64,000 nucleotides of DNA from NCBI GenBank assembly GCA_965228165.1, contig CBDDHB010000003.1, forward strand, positions 806,001 to 870,000, in the 5' to 3' direction. The position numbers and the translations under genes were made by a program. A model generated the notes under the pieces. The model did no database searches. It was not told the DNA's origin and was given only the letters and a program-made list of their open reading frames with translations. This document shows, one piece after another, positions 55,603-64,000 of the stretch. The stretch's first letter is position 1, and every line of letters begins with the position of its first letter. Origin of the DNA: Oleispirillum sp965228165 (GTDB lineage: Bacteria; Pseudomonadota; Alphaproteobacteria; Rhodospirillales; Rhodospirillaceae).

Positions 55603-56479
55603 ATGCGCTTCGGACCTGGACTTTCGCGCCCCCTGGCCGCCTGCAACGCCCTCGACCTGACGGGAATACGCCCGTTGCGCGAGGGGAAGGATTGCCTGGC
55701 CTGGCTGTCGCCCGCGGCGCGGGCGGCGATGGCGAGTCTCGGCGACGGCTTCGTCGAGACCGCCGAGGGCTGGAGATTCGCCCCCGCCCGCGCCACCGCC
55801 GCCGACCGTTGCGAAGCGCTGGCCGCCGCCGCTCAAGTCCTCTGCCGGGACGGGCGCATCCGCCTGCGCGGCGAATTGTACCCGGTGACGCCGGAGTGGG
55901 GCGCGCCGGTGGTCTGCACCCTCGACCGTGGCGCCTCGGTCGCGTTCGGCATTCGCGCCTTCGGCGTCCACCTCAACGGTTACGTGCGGCGGAAGGGCCG
56001 CCTGCTGCTGTGGATCGGGCGGCGCGCCGCCGACAAGGAGGTCGCCCCCGGCAAGTTCGACAACATGGTGGCGGGGGGGACAGCCCGCCCACCTGTCCCT
56101 GATCGACAATCTGGTCAAGGAATGCGGCGAGGAGGCCTCCCTGCCCGAGGCCCTGGCCCGCCGCTCGGTCCCGGTGGGGCTGGTGCGCTATCGCTTCTCC
56201 ACCCCCGAGGGAGTGAAGCCGGACACCCTGTTCTGCTACGACCTGGAAATGCCCGAGGAGGTCGTTCCCACCCCCGGCGACGACGAATGCGAAGGGTTCG
56301 ATCTGTGGCCGGTGGAGGACGCGCTGGACGTCATCGCCCGGACCGACGACTTCAAGTTCAACGTCCCCCTGGTGATTCTCGATTTCGCGTTGCGCCACGG
56401 CGTGCTGACGCCGGAAAACACCCCCGAATACGCGAAAATCGCCGCCGGACTGCGCCGCGATTTCCCGCTTCCCCAATGA
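55603..56479 (+). pseudogene. NUDIX hydrolase (DUF4743-NUDIX), frameshifted
   Basis: The first ~158 residues (through FDNMVAGG) form a DUF4743-like N-domain, with GVHLNGYVRR and WIGRRAADKEVAPGKFDNMVAGG leading into the NUDIX box. The box continues in another frame as QPAHLSLIDNLVKECGEEASLP, followed by a VPVGLVRYRFSTPEGVKPDTLFCYDLEMPE end. The shift is at a G7 run (56073-56079); six G would restore it. As given the NUDIX box is broken. Known family members resemble plant/fungal thiamine-pyrophosphatase-type NUDIX proteins. Confidence 0.83.
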
Positions 56480-56524
56480 CGGACACGCAAAATCGCGTAT
56501 GCTGACGCCAGAGGATGGGACCGG

Positions 56525-57430
56525 ATGCTGTTTCTCGACTTCGAGGATGGAATCGCCGAACTGGAAGCCGAACTCGCCGAACTCCGCCACGCCGGCGGCG
56601 GCGGCGAGGACGAAGCGCGTCTGCTTCAGCGCATCGACCGGCAACTCGAGACCCTCTACGCCCACCTTTCCCCCTGGCAGACGGTGCAGGTGGCGCGCCA
56701 TCCCGATCGTCCCGGCGCGCGCGAGATCGTCCAGGCGATCAGCCGCGATTTCATCGAGCTTCGCGGCGGCGGGGCGGAGGACGGACGAATCACCGGCGGC
56801 CTTGCGCGCATCCGCGACCACGGCGTGGCCTTGATCGGCCACGACCGCCCGCGCGGCGGCGCGGCGGCGTCTCCGGCGGCGGAGGGCCTCGCCCGTGGCG
56901 AACGCCTGCTGCGTCTGGCCGACCGCTTCCGCCTGCCGGTGGTGATCGTCGCCGACGCGGCCTTGAACGACGCGGCCTCGGGGGCCGCGCTCGACCGCTG
57001 CGTCGAGGCCGCCCTGGACGCGCGGGTGCCGCTGCTGGCGGTGATTTCCGGCGCGGTGACCGGACCCGCCGCCGCGCTTTGCCTTGCCGCCGACGCGGCG
57101 ATGATGCTGGAGCACGCGGCGCTCTCCCCCCTGCCGCCCGAAGCCGCCGCCGCCCTCTGGCCGGATTCCGCCGAACCCGCGCGCGCCGCCGTCCAGGCCG
57201 CCGAAGCCCTGGGCCTGACCGCCGCCGCCCTGAAGGCGCAAGGGATGATCGACGCGGTGATTCCCGAGCCCCGGGGCGGCGCGCACCGCCACCCGCGCGC
57301 CGCCGCCCGCGAAATCGGCGCCGCCCTTCTCGCCCGCCTGGACACCCTGCGCCATGTCGAAGGGGTCTGGCTGCGCGCCCGCCGCCGCGACCGGTTGGCC
57401 GCCTTCGGACGGGCCATCGTCGCCGGATGA
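56525..57430 (+). CDS. AccA-like carboxyltransferase paralogue with altered active site
   Basis: A 301-residue protein matching the acetyl-CoA carboxylase alpha subunit through its start (LDFEDGIAELEAELAEL), LSPWQTVQVARHPDRPGA (49-66), LARIRDHGVALIGHDRPR and IPEPRGGAHRHPRAAA. The usual DTPGAYPG region reads VADAALNDAASG (142-153) and the usual GEGGSGGA oxyanion region reads SGAVTGPAAAL (175-185). It is therefore probably not an active AccA or has a different role. It lies 45 bases after the NUDIX gene. Confidence 0.75.
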   Translation: MLFLDFEDGIAELEAELAELRHAGGGGEDEARLLQRIDRQLETLYAHLSPWQTVQVARHPDRPGAREIVQAISRDFIELRGGGAEDGRITGGLARIRDHGVALIGHDRPRGGAAASPAAEGLARGERLLRLADRFRLPVVIVADAALNDAASGAALDRCVEAALDARVPLLAVISGAVTGPAAALCLAADAAMMLEHAALSPLPPEAAAALWPDSAEPARAAVQAAEALGLTAAALKAQGMIDAVIPEPRGGAHRHPRAAAREIGAALLARLDTLRHVEGVWLRARRRDRLAAFGRAIVAG

Positions 57431-57514
57431 TTTTTCGCCACGTTTTTTGTCTTGCGCCGCCCCCGGAAATTGCGTATTCAGTCGCCCTTGCCCGGCGACG
57501 CCGGGCTCCGGCAA

Positions 57515-57591
57515 GCGCCCGTAGCTCAATTGGATAGAGCATCTGACTACGGATCAGAAGGCTAGGGGTTCAAATCCTCTCGGGCGCGCCA
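57515..57591 (+). tRNA. tRNA-Arg (ACG)
   Basis: A 77-base cloverleaf: acceptor GCGCCCG pairs with CGGGCGC, anticodon loop CTACGGA gives ACG, a T-arm GGTTCAAATCC is present, the discriminator is G and CCA is encoded. Confidence 0.95.
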
Positions 57592-57601
57592 CTTCCCCTC
57601 C

Positions 57602-57625
57602 CCCGCCGCATCGGCGGGTTTTTTT
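57602..57625 (+). terminator. Terminator of tRNA-Arg
   Basis: A 7-base stem CCCGCCG / CGGCGGG with a CAT loop and seven T, 10 bases after the tRNA. Confidence 0.85.
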
Positions 57626-57647
57626 ATTGCTCATCCCGCGCCGTTGA

Positions 57648-59393
57648 TCAGATGAACGCGCCGAAGAACCCGGCCTCGGCGATTTGCGCCTCCGTCGGCG
57701 GTTCGTCGGCATGGATCAGACGCGCGACGATGGCGTTTCCCACCTCGCGGGTGCCGGTGATCACCACATCGGCGCCCAGGCCCTTCAGGTGCGCGGTCTC
57801 CGGGACGGAATAGGCGCGAGCGACGATCTCCAGCTCCGGATTGAGGGCGCGCGCCTGCTCCACCACCTGCCCGGCCTCGAACGCCTGGGGAATCGCCACC
57901 ACCAACTGACGTGCCCCCGGCAAATTCACCGCCGCCAGCAAATCCGGATCGGCGGCGTTGCCGAGGACCACCTCCATCCCCTCGCCGCGCAGACGCTCGA
58001 CCAGAAGCTCCGACTCTTCGACCACCAGGAAGGGAAGCCGCCGCCCTTTCAACGCGTCGATGACATGTCCGCCCACCGCGCCGCCGCCGACCACCACCAC
58101 ATGATCGGACAGGGCGGTGGGGGGAACCGCCGGACGCGCCGGAGCTTCCTCGGGAGCGGATTCCAAAGGCGTCTCGCGCCGCGCGCGCAGGCGTTCGCAG
58201 ACCAAAAAGGCCAGCGGATTGAACAGGATGGACAGAATCGCTCCGGCCAGAACCAGATCGCGAGCGCGCGGCGGCAGCAACTCCAACCGGATGCCAAGAT
58301 CGGCCAGAATGAACGAGAATTCGCCGATTTGCCCGACCCCGGCGGCCAGCATCAGCGAGGTAGCGGGGGGATGGCCAAGGCGCGACACCACGGCATAGGC
58401 GGTCAGCGCGTTGCCGACCATGACGATCGCCAGGACCCCCAGGATCGGCAGGGGATCGCGCCACAAGCTGGCGGGATCGAACAGCATCCCCACCGAAACG
58501 AAAAACAGCACCGCGAAGGCTTCGCGCAGCGGCAGGGTCTCCTGCGCCGCCTGCTGGCTGAGCGCGGATTCGCTCAACACCATCCCGGCGAAGAACGCCC
58601 CGAGAGCCAGGGACACCCCGAACAGCATCGCCGCGCCGAAGGCGACGCTCAGGGCGATCGCCAGAACCGCCAGCCGAAACAGCTCGCGCGTGCCCATGTG
58701 GGCGACGATGTGCAAAACCCAGGGAATGACCCGCCGCCCCACCACCATCATCAAAACCACGAAGGCGGCGACCTTGCCCAGGGTCAGGGCGATGACTCCT
58801 CCCACCCCCACGCTCAACCCCAAGCGCGACGTCAACCAGTCCCCGGCGGTGAGCGGCGCGACGCCGCCCATCATCCCGGCGAGGGCAGGCAGCAGCACCA
58901 GGACCAGAACCATGGCGATGTCCTCGACCACCAACCAGCCCACCGCGATGCGTCCGCGGTCGCTGTCGATGATGTGGCGTTCCTGCAAGGCGCGCAGCAG
59001 GACAACGGTACTCGCCACCGACAGCGCCAAACCGAACACCAGGCCCTGCTGTAGCGGCCAGCCCATCGCCCAGGCCAGCGCGGAACCGAACGCGGTCGCC
59101 ACCACCATCTGCGCCAGGGCCCCCAGCACCGAAACCCCCGCCACCGACAGAAGATCGCGCCACGAAAAATGCAACCCGACACCGAACATCAGCAGCGCCA
59201 CGCCGATTTCCGCCAATTGCGCGGCCAGCGCCTGATCGGCGACGAACCCCGGCGTGTGGGGACCGACCACGACCCCCGCCAGCAGATAGCCGAGCAACGG
59301 CGATATCCGCAGCCGCGCCGCGATCGCGCCGAACAGAAAGGCGCAGCCGATGCCGACGACGATGGTGGTGATCAGGGGGGCGTCATGGGGCAT
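57648..59393 (-). CDS. CPA2 cation:proton antiporter with RCK domain (YbaL/KefB family)
   Basis: A 581-residue protein: about 12 membrane helices (1-390) of the Na+/H+ exchanger fold, including LLGYLLAGVVVGPHTPGF and GVALLMFGVGLHFSWRDL, then a cytosolic RCK/TrkA-N Rossmann domain (HVVVVGGGAVGGHVIDAL) from about 415. It likely exports K+ or Na+ under nucleotide control. The tail has an Ala/Pro-rich linker before the RCK domain. Confidence 0.9.
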   Translation of the reverse strand: MPHDAPLITTIVVGIGCAFLFGAIAARLRISPLLGYLLAGVVVGPHTPGFVADQALAAQLAEIGVALLMFGVGLHFSWRDLLSVAGVSVLGALAQMVVATAFGSALAWAMGWPLQQGLVFGLALSVASTVVLLRALQERHIIDSDRGRIAVGWLVVEDIAMVLVLVLLPALAGMMGGVAPLTAGDWLTSRLGLSVGVGGVIALTLGKVAAFVVLMMVVGRRVIPWVLHIVAHMGTRELFRLAVLAIALSVAFGAAMLFGVSLALGAFFAGMVLSESALSQQAAQETLPLREAFAVLFFVSVGMLFDPASLWRDPLPILGVLAIVMVGNALTAYAVVSRLGHPPATSLMLAAGVGQIGEFSFILADLGIRLELLPPRARDLVLAGAILSILFNPLAFLVCERLRARRETPLESAPEEAPARPAVPPTALSDHVVVVGGGAVGGHVIDALKGRRLPFLVVEESELLVERLRGEGMEVVLGNAADPDLLAAVNLPGARQLVVAIPQAFEAGQVVEQARALNPELEIVARAYSVPETAHLKGLGADVVITGTREVGNAIVARLIHADEPPTEAQIAEAGFFGAFI

Positions 59394-59486
59394 GAACGGT
59401 TTCCGGCGGCGGGGAAAGGAAAGACTTCCATAGAGTGGGGGACATCCCCCGCCGGGCGCAACCCTCGATCCGGATTTTCCGAAGAA

Positions 59487-60053
59487 TCAAAGCCCCAGGT
59501 GAACGACGAGAATGCGCGCGCCGATCGCCGCCAGAACCAGGCCGCCCAGAACCTGGGCGCAAACCCCGGCGCGTCGCCCGACGCAACGTCCGCACATCAC
59601 CCCGGCGAAGGAAAAGGCGAAGGTGACCGCGCCGATCGCGACGACGGTCGGGGGGACGTCGAATTCGGTCAGGCCGAGACCGATGCCGACCACCCCGGCG
59701 TCGATGCTGGTCCCCACCCCCATCGCCAGAAGGGCGAACCAGGAGGGCTTCATCGGCGCGGAGGATTCTCCCCCCAGGGCCTGACGGATCATCTGCGCGC
59801 CGATCGCCATCAGAAGCGCGAAGGCGATCCAGTGATCCCAGTCGCCGACGACGCGCATCAGCGCCACGCCGACCAGGGTTCCGGCCAGGGCGATCGCCAT
59901 CTGGCAGGCGCCGAAGGTGGTGCCGACCATCGCCGCGTCGCACCAGCGCGGACGGCGCAGAACCAGGCCGGTGGCCATCGCCGCCGCCAGCGAATCGACG
60001 GACAAACCCGCCGCAAGGGAGAATGTGGTCAACATGTCGATCGCCGTCCGCAT
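59487..60053 (-). CDS. Putative manganese efflux pump MntP
   Basis: A 188-residue membrane protein with about six helices. The paired Asp motifs GLSVDSLAAAMATGL and GVGTSIDAGVVGIGL are those of MntP/YebN. Export of Mn2+ is inferred. An alternative ATG at 60035 gives MLTTFSL, closer to family starts. Confidence 0.82.
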   Translation of the reverse strand: MRTAIDMLTTFSLAAGLSVDSLAAAMATGLVLRRPRWCDAAMVGTTFGACQMAIALAGTLVGVALMRVVGDWDHWIAFALLMAIGAQMIRQALGGESSAPMKPSWFALLAMGVGTSIDAGVVGIGLGLTEFDVPPTVVAIGAVTFAFSFAGVMCGRCVGRRAGVCAQVLGGLVLAAIGARILVVHLGL

Positions 60054-60153
60054 CGCGCCGCCCGCCGCCGTTCATCGTCGGCGGGGGCAATCTATTCCAG
60101 CCGACGCCCCACGGCAACAACCGCGAGGGCGCGGCCGTCACGGTCGTCCGGCA

Positions 60154-62010
60154 TCAGATGCCGCAGGCGAAAACCACGAAGCCGCCGACCACCCCCGCCG
60201 GCAAGGCCAGCCACCACCGCCGGTAGGGATCGATCGCGGCGAAGGAAAACATCGCCACCCCGGCGCCCACCTTCAGGAAGGCGAGAACCGCCGCCATCGG
60301 TTCCGTCGCGATGTGCAGCATCGAGGGATTGGCGACGAACCCAAGCGGAATGACGAACAGGCCGATTCCCATCTGCATCGACCGCCACGCCACCGGAAGC
60401 CACGCGGTATTGGCCAGACCGGCGGCGATGAACACGTTGCCGCAAACCGGCGGCGTGATCGTGCACAACGGCGCGTACCAGAAAACGAACAGGTGCGCAT
60501 GCAACTCCGGCAGCCCCAATTCGATCAGCGCCGGACCGGCCACCGCGACGGTGATGATGTAGGCCGCCGTGGTCGGCAGTTCCATGCCCAGGACCAGTCC
60601 GGCAAGCCCGGTCAACAGCAGCGCGCACCACAGATTGCCGCCGGACGCCGACAGGATCAGGGAGGTCACCTTGACGCCGACGCCGGTCATGTTGAAGACG
60701 CCGACGATCAGGCTGGCGCAGATGATGATCGCGGCAATGGCGGAAATCTGCCGTCCGCCATCGACGCACGCCATCCAGATGCGGTGCGCCCAGCGGCGGA
60801 ACCGGACCTCGCCGTAGCCGTCGGTGGCGAGAAGAAGAGCGGTGACGACGGTCGCCATCGCCGCCGCGTAGGGCGCGGTGAAGGGGGTGAAGACCAGCAT
60901 CCAGAGAAGAAGGGCGAAGGGCACCGCGAAAAACGGGAAGGTGCGGGCCACCGTCGCCCATCCGGGGAGATCGGATGTCTTCAGCCCGGACAGATTCCAG
61001 CGGATCGCGAACATGTGTACGCCGAACCAAACCGCCGCGAAGAACAGCACCGCCGACGGCGTCGCCGCCTTCATGATCTCCAGGTATTCGGTGCGCAGCA
61101 ATTCGGCCATCACGAAGACGCCGGCCCCCATCAGGGGCGGCATGATCTGGCCGCCGGTGGAGGCGACCGCCTCCACCGCCATCGCCGGGGGATACCCCAG
61201 CCGTTTCATCGCCGGAATGGTGACCATGCCGGTGGAGGCGCAATTCGCCGCCGCGACGCCGGAAATCGTTCCGTACATCGCGCTCGACAGGACCGCCACC
61301 TTCGCCGCCCCGGCGCGGAAGCGTCCGGCCAACTGGATCGCCGGCGCCATGAAGCCGGTCCCCGCCGCACCCGCCGAGATGAACGCGCCCAGGATGATGA
61401 AGGGGGCCACGGTCTCGGCGGAGATCTCGGTCATCGAGCTCCAGATGCCGCCTTCGGCGATGGTCGGGGTGCCGAGGAAATAGCCGAAGGGCAGTTCGCC
61501 ATGGCCGAAGGTTCCCGGAACGTGGTGCCCGAACGCGCCATAGGCCAGGACGATCGCGGCGATGCCGGGCAGCACCGCCTTGACCGAACGGCGCGCCATT
61601 TCCAGAACCGTCAGGACCAGAATCAGCGCCATCGCCATCTGCCACGGACCGTCCAGGGAACCGTACTGATCGACCAGAACCTCGTGGCGAAGCGCGACGT
61701 ATCCTCCCGCCGCCAACCCCAGGGCGCCCAGGACGTACCCCAGCCACCGCTCCGGCGCCGACCGGGCGCGCAGCACGAAGAACACCCAGGGAATCGCCAA
61801 CATGAAGTGGACGGGGCGGGCGACCAGGGCGGGGACCAGACCCGCGAAAATCAGATACAGGTGGAAGGAGACGGAAGCGACGCCGAGCCCCAGAATCGCC
61901 CAATCCTTCGCGGCGATGCGCCGCACCGGACCGGCCAGCGGCGCATCGGCGGGAATGGTGCGTCCTTCCTCGGGGTCGATCATCCGCCCCGGACGGCTGC
62001 GGTTTGTCAT
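60154..62010 (-). CDS. TRAP transporter fused permease (DctQM-type, TAXI system)
   Basis: A 618-residue integral-membrane protein with the small and large TRAP permease parts fused. The large part carries ASTGGQIMPPLMGAGVFVMAE, GLVLGMELPTTAAYIITVAVAGPAL and CTITPPVCGNVFIAA, typical of TRAP 4TM/12TM fusions. It is driven by an ion gradient and works with the TAXI-type binding protein encoded 8 bases upstream. Confidence 0.93.
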   Translation of the reverse strand: MTNRSRPGRMIDPEEGRTIPADAPLAGPVRRIAAKDWAILGLGVASVSFHLYLIFAGLVPALVARPVHFMLAIPWVFFVLRARSAPERWLGYVLGALGLAAGGYVALRHEVLVDQYGSLDGPWQMAMALILVLTVLEMARRSVKAVLPGIAAIVLAYGAFGHHVPGTFGHGELPFGYFLGTPTIAEGGIWSSMTEISAETVAPFIILGAFISAGAAGTGFMAPAIQLAGRFRAGAAKVAVLSSAMYGTISGVAAANCASTGMVTIPAMKRLGYPPAMAVEAVASTGGQIMPPLMGAGVFVMAELLRTEYLEIMKAATPSAVLFFAAVWFGVHMFAIRWNLSGLKTSDLPGWATVARTFPFFAVPFALLLWMLVFTPFTAPYAAAMATVVTALLLATDGYGEVRFRRWAHRIWMACVDGGRQISAIAAIIICASLIVGVFNMTGVGVKVTSLILSASGGNLWCALLLTGLAGLVLGMELPTTAAYIITVAVAGPALIELGLPELHAHLFVFWYAPLCTITPPVCGNVFIAAGLANTAWLPVAWRSMQMGIGLFVIPLGFVANPSMLHIATEPMAAVLAFLKVGAGVAMFSFAAIDPYRRWWLALPAGVVGGFVVFACGI

Positions 62011-62018
62011 ATCGATAT

Positions 62019-62993
62019 TCAGGGCTTCAGGGATTCGGGGATTTCCAGGCCGATCTCGGAATAATACCTTGCCGCGCCGGGATGCAGCTTCGCCCCCATC
62101 TGGAGGATCATCTTCTCGGAAACGCCGCTCCACCAGGAATTGTCCGCCGCCAGCTTCGCCTTCCATTCCCAGAAGGTCTTGGTGATCGCATAGGCGACCT
62201 CGGCGTCCATCTTTTCGGTGCCGTAGGCTCCGACCGGCATCGCCAGGGTGGCGAGCGGCTTGTCCTGCCCCTTGTAGGTGTTCGCGGGCAGGGTCAGCGG
62301 AACGTAGGTCGGGTCCATCGCGGCGATCCTGGATCGTTCGTCCTCGGTGAAGGAGAGGAAGGCCAGGTCGTTGGTGGTGGCAAGCTCGACGAGCTGCGGC
62401 GTGGGGTGGGAGGAACAGGTGGCGAAACCGTCGATCTTGGCGTTGCGCATCGCCGAACTGGCGGCGGGAAGCTCGACCGCCTGGACCTTGACCTTGTCGG
62501 CAAGCTCCAGGGTGTTCAGAATCTTCGCCACGGTCTTCTCGCAAAAGGTTCCCTTGCCGCCGGACACGAAGGTATGACCGGCCAGTTCCCGCACCGATGC
62601 GATTCCGGTCTCGCCGCGCACGACGAAGTGCACGGTGATGCCGGGCATCACGAACAGGCTCCGCGCGGTATCGTTGGCCTGTCCGGCGAAGGGGGGACGT
62701 CCGGCCCTGGCGTCGGCCAGCAGGCTGGGCGGCGCGGTGAACAGGAAATTGCCGGGACGAACGAAGGATTCCTTGACGTTTTGGACCGACCCCTGGCTCT
62801 CCTCGACGGTCGGAACGATCTCGCCGTTGCTGGCTTTTTTTAGCATCTCGGCAAGCTGCACCGTCATCATGTAATAGGACGTCGCGGTCTTCGCCGACTT
62901 CAGGGTGACCTGGGTTCCCGCCCGCGCGGCCCCCATCGCAACCAGGAACGCGACGCCGGTCATTCCCAGCGTCCGCGCGAAAGCCTTGATCAT
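62019..62993 (-). CDS. TAXI-type TRAP transporter solute-binding protein
   Basis: A 324-residue periplasmic protein. The signal peptide ends in GAARAG (residues 21-26). The TAXI family pattern is visible in KTATSYYMMTVQLAEMLKKAS, GKGTFCEKTVAKILNTL and ADNSWWSGVSEKMILQMG. It delivers a substrate, often a dicarboxylate, glutamate or similar, to the fused permease. The substrate is not readable from sequence. Confidence 0.93.
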   Translation of the reverse strand: MIKAFARTLGMTGVAFLVAMGAARAGTQVTLKSAKTATSYYMMTVQLAEMLKKASNGEIVPTVEESQGSVQNVKESFVRPGNFLFTAPPSLLADARAGRPPFAGQANDTARSLFVMPGITVHFVVRGETGIASVRELAGHTFVSGGKGTFCEKTVAKILNTLELADKVKVQAVELPAASSAMRNAKIDGFATCSSHPTPQLVELATTNDLAFLSFTEDERSRIAAMDPTYVPLTLPANTYKGQDKPLATLAMPVGAYGTEKMDAEVAYAITKTFWEWKAKLAADNSWWSGVSEKMILQMGAKLHPGAARYYSEIGLEIPESLKP

Positions 62994-63153
62994 GGCGTGC
63001 TTCCTTCGTTGTTCTCCGACCGGGAAAACCGGCGTTTCCCGAAACCGTTCCATCCGGGCGGCACAGTCTATCCAAGACCGCCCGAATTGGAAGCCCCGAC
63101 GCGAATCCGCCCTCCGGAAACCGGGGCCTCCGGAGGGCGCGACGCGCGCGGAA

Positions 63154-63510
63154 CTACGAGCAGCACCCGCAGCGGTGCTTGACGCACCCCATCACGACAT
63201 AGGCGAGAACCGTAACCCCCGCCGCGCCCATGCCGAAGATCAGACCGACCAGCAGCCAGTCCACCGGCCCGCCCGCGTCGGTGAAGCCGGAATGGGTGAC
63301 ATAGGCCATCAGCACCAGGGCGGCGACGCCGCCGAAAAGCCCGGCGACCTCGGCCCGCACCAGGCGGCGGCTGTCGATGTGGCGCTCCCGCGTCAGAACC
63401 ACCGCCAGACCGGCCAGACCGGCCACCGCCAGAGCGATCAAGAGCCACAGCAGCGGCCCCATCATCTCGTGCAGCACCGCCAGGAACACCATCGGATCCA
63501 AGTCCTTCAT
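63154..63510 (-). CDS. Small membrane protein (possibly DUF5368-like)
   Basis: A 118-residue protein with three membrane segments (MMGPLLWLLIALAVAGLAGLAVVL, VAGLFGGVAALVLMAYV, LLVGLIFGMGAAGVTVLAYVVMG) and a terminal CVKHRCGCCS cluster of cysteines. The start MKDLDPMVFLAVLHEMMGPL resembles a family I recall as DUF5368, seen near sulfide-oxidation genes. It follows the sulfide:quinone reductase gene by 13 bases. Confidence 0.65.
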   Translation of the reverse strand: MKDLDPMVFLAVLHEMMGPLLWLLIALAVAGLAGLAVVLTRERHIDSRRLVRAEVAGLFGGVAALVLMAYVTHSGFTDAGGPVDWLLVGLIFGMGAAGVTVLAYVVMGCVKHRCGCCS

Positions 63511-63523
63511 GATCGCGTCTCCT

Positions 63524-64000
63524 TCAGGCCTGACCGCGCAGCATGGCGATATAGGTGGGTTTGAGGGCGATGGTCTTCATCACCCAGGTGATCCACAATT
63601 CCTCCAGGGGGGCGATGACGCCGGGGAACGACGGCGTCAGGTTGTTGCCGTAGTCGACCTCCACCAGCATCGCCCGACCGTACTGGGTGATCAGCGGGCA
63701 CGAGGTATAGCCGTCATAGGCCGAGGTGGACTTCCCCCCCCCCGCGATATCGGCGACCAGATGATCAAGTGCCACCGGCACCTGCCATTTGACCGAGGCC
63801 GCGGTCTTGCCCTTGGGCACCCCGGCGATATCGCCCACCGCGAAGACGTTGGGGAAGCGGACGTGCCGCAGCGTCGCCTTGTCGACCTCGACCCAGCCCT
63901 CGGACGCCCAGGGGCCGGTGCGCCAGGGCAGCGGGCTTTTGCGCACCGCCAGGGGGGGCGCGCATCGGCGGCACCACGTTGACGAAGTCATAGGGAATTT
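63524..64000 (-). pseudogene. Sulfide:quinone oxidoreductase, C-terminal part, frameshifted and cut by window end
   Basis: The visible part is the C-terminal third of an SQR-type flavoprotein: RFPNVFAVGDIAGVPKGKTAASVKWQ, YDGYTSCPLITQYGRAMLVEVDYGN, TPSFPGVIAPLEELWI and the terminal membrane-association helix. At its upstream end YDFVNVVPPMRAP and LAVRKSPLPW are in different frames; a G7 run at 63952-63958 is one base too long. The N-terminal two-thirds lie outside the window. It oxidises sulfide and reduces the quinone pool. Confidence 0.8.

Noticed and set aside
59917..62064. Long plus-strand open frame opposite the TRAP permease
   Set aside because: Low-complexity Arg/His/Gln composition; the minus-strand permease is unambiguous.

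Overview
The window is GC-rich and densely packed. Its gene content points to an alphaproteobacterium, most likely Rhodospirillales. The reasons are the aroK-aroB-CNNM cluster near xerD, cobS/cobT cobaltochelatase behind a J-domain gene, a single-chain methylmalonyl-CoA mutase with MeaB, DUF2889 and ribbon-helix-helix genes, and a rhodoquinone-type methyltransferase (RquA). No rRNA, CRISPR array, insertion sequence or prophage is visible. Two tRNA genes are present, Asp-GTC and Arg-ACG.

Layout, 0-23 kb: a less GC-rich methyltransferase; an FAD-linked 2-hydroxyacid dehydrogenase, a Sua5 tRNA-modification enzyme and a Memo-AMMECR1 fusion on the minus strand, facing a radical SAM partner (the AmmeMemoRadiSam set); two tandem M17 aminopeptidases, a TauE/SafE permease, a YqaA membrane protein and DsbB; a cytosolic hybrid histidine kinase with a LuxR-type regulator; PPK2; gapA-pgk; a lipoprotein; gpt; tRNA-Asp; then rquA and a COQ10-type START gene for quinone metabolism.

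Layout, 23-47 kb: Ohr, prfC-gmhB, azlCD, manC-gmhA (heptose and mannose nucleotide-sugar supply), an exported argininosuccinate-lyase-like protein beside a UDP-glucuronate decarboxylase, an SMI1/KNR4 protein, a divergent DapB paralogue behind an AT-rich upstream region, the pxpBCA 5-oxoprolinase with ybaK, mtgA, cobT-cobS and a J-domain protein, RHH/DUF2889/CBS genes, a CNNM/CorC gene, aroB and aroK.

Layout, 47-64 kb: two lineage-type unknowns ahead of xerD, rpmB, cheZ, meaB, a hypothetical and a membrane protein, mcm, a NUDIX gene, an AccA-like paralogue, tRNA-Arg, a CPA2 antiporter, MntP, a TAXI-type TRAP transporter, a small membrane protein and the C-terminal part of a sulfide:quinone reductase cut by the window end.

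Functional links: CobST (cobalt insertion for B12), mutase and MeaB form a B12-dependent propionate/methylmalonate route. RquA, COQ10 and SQR all act on membrane quinones. GmhA, GmhB, ManC and UXS feed surface polysaccharide. Several genes are interrupted: four have single-base frameshifts in or next to G/C runs (LuxR regulator, gpt, NUDIX, SQR) and two show in-frame TAG codons (CNNM/CorC, and cheZ just before a second CheY-docking-like motif). These may be sequence errors or real lesions, and the sequence alone cannot decide.
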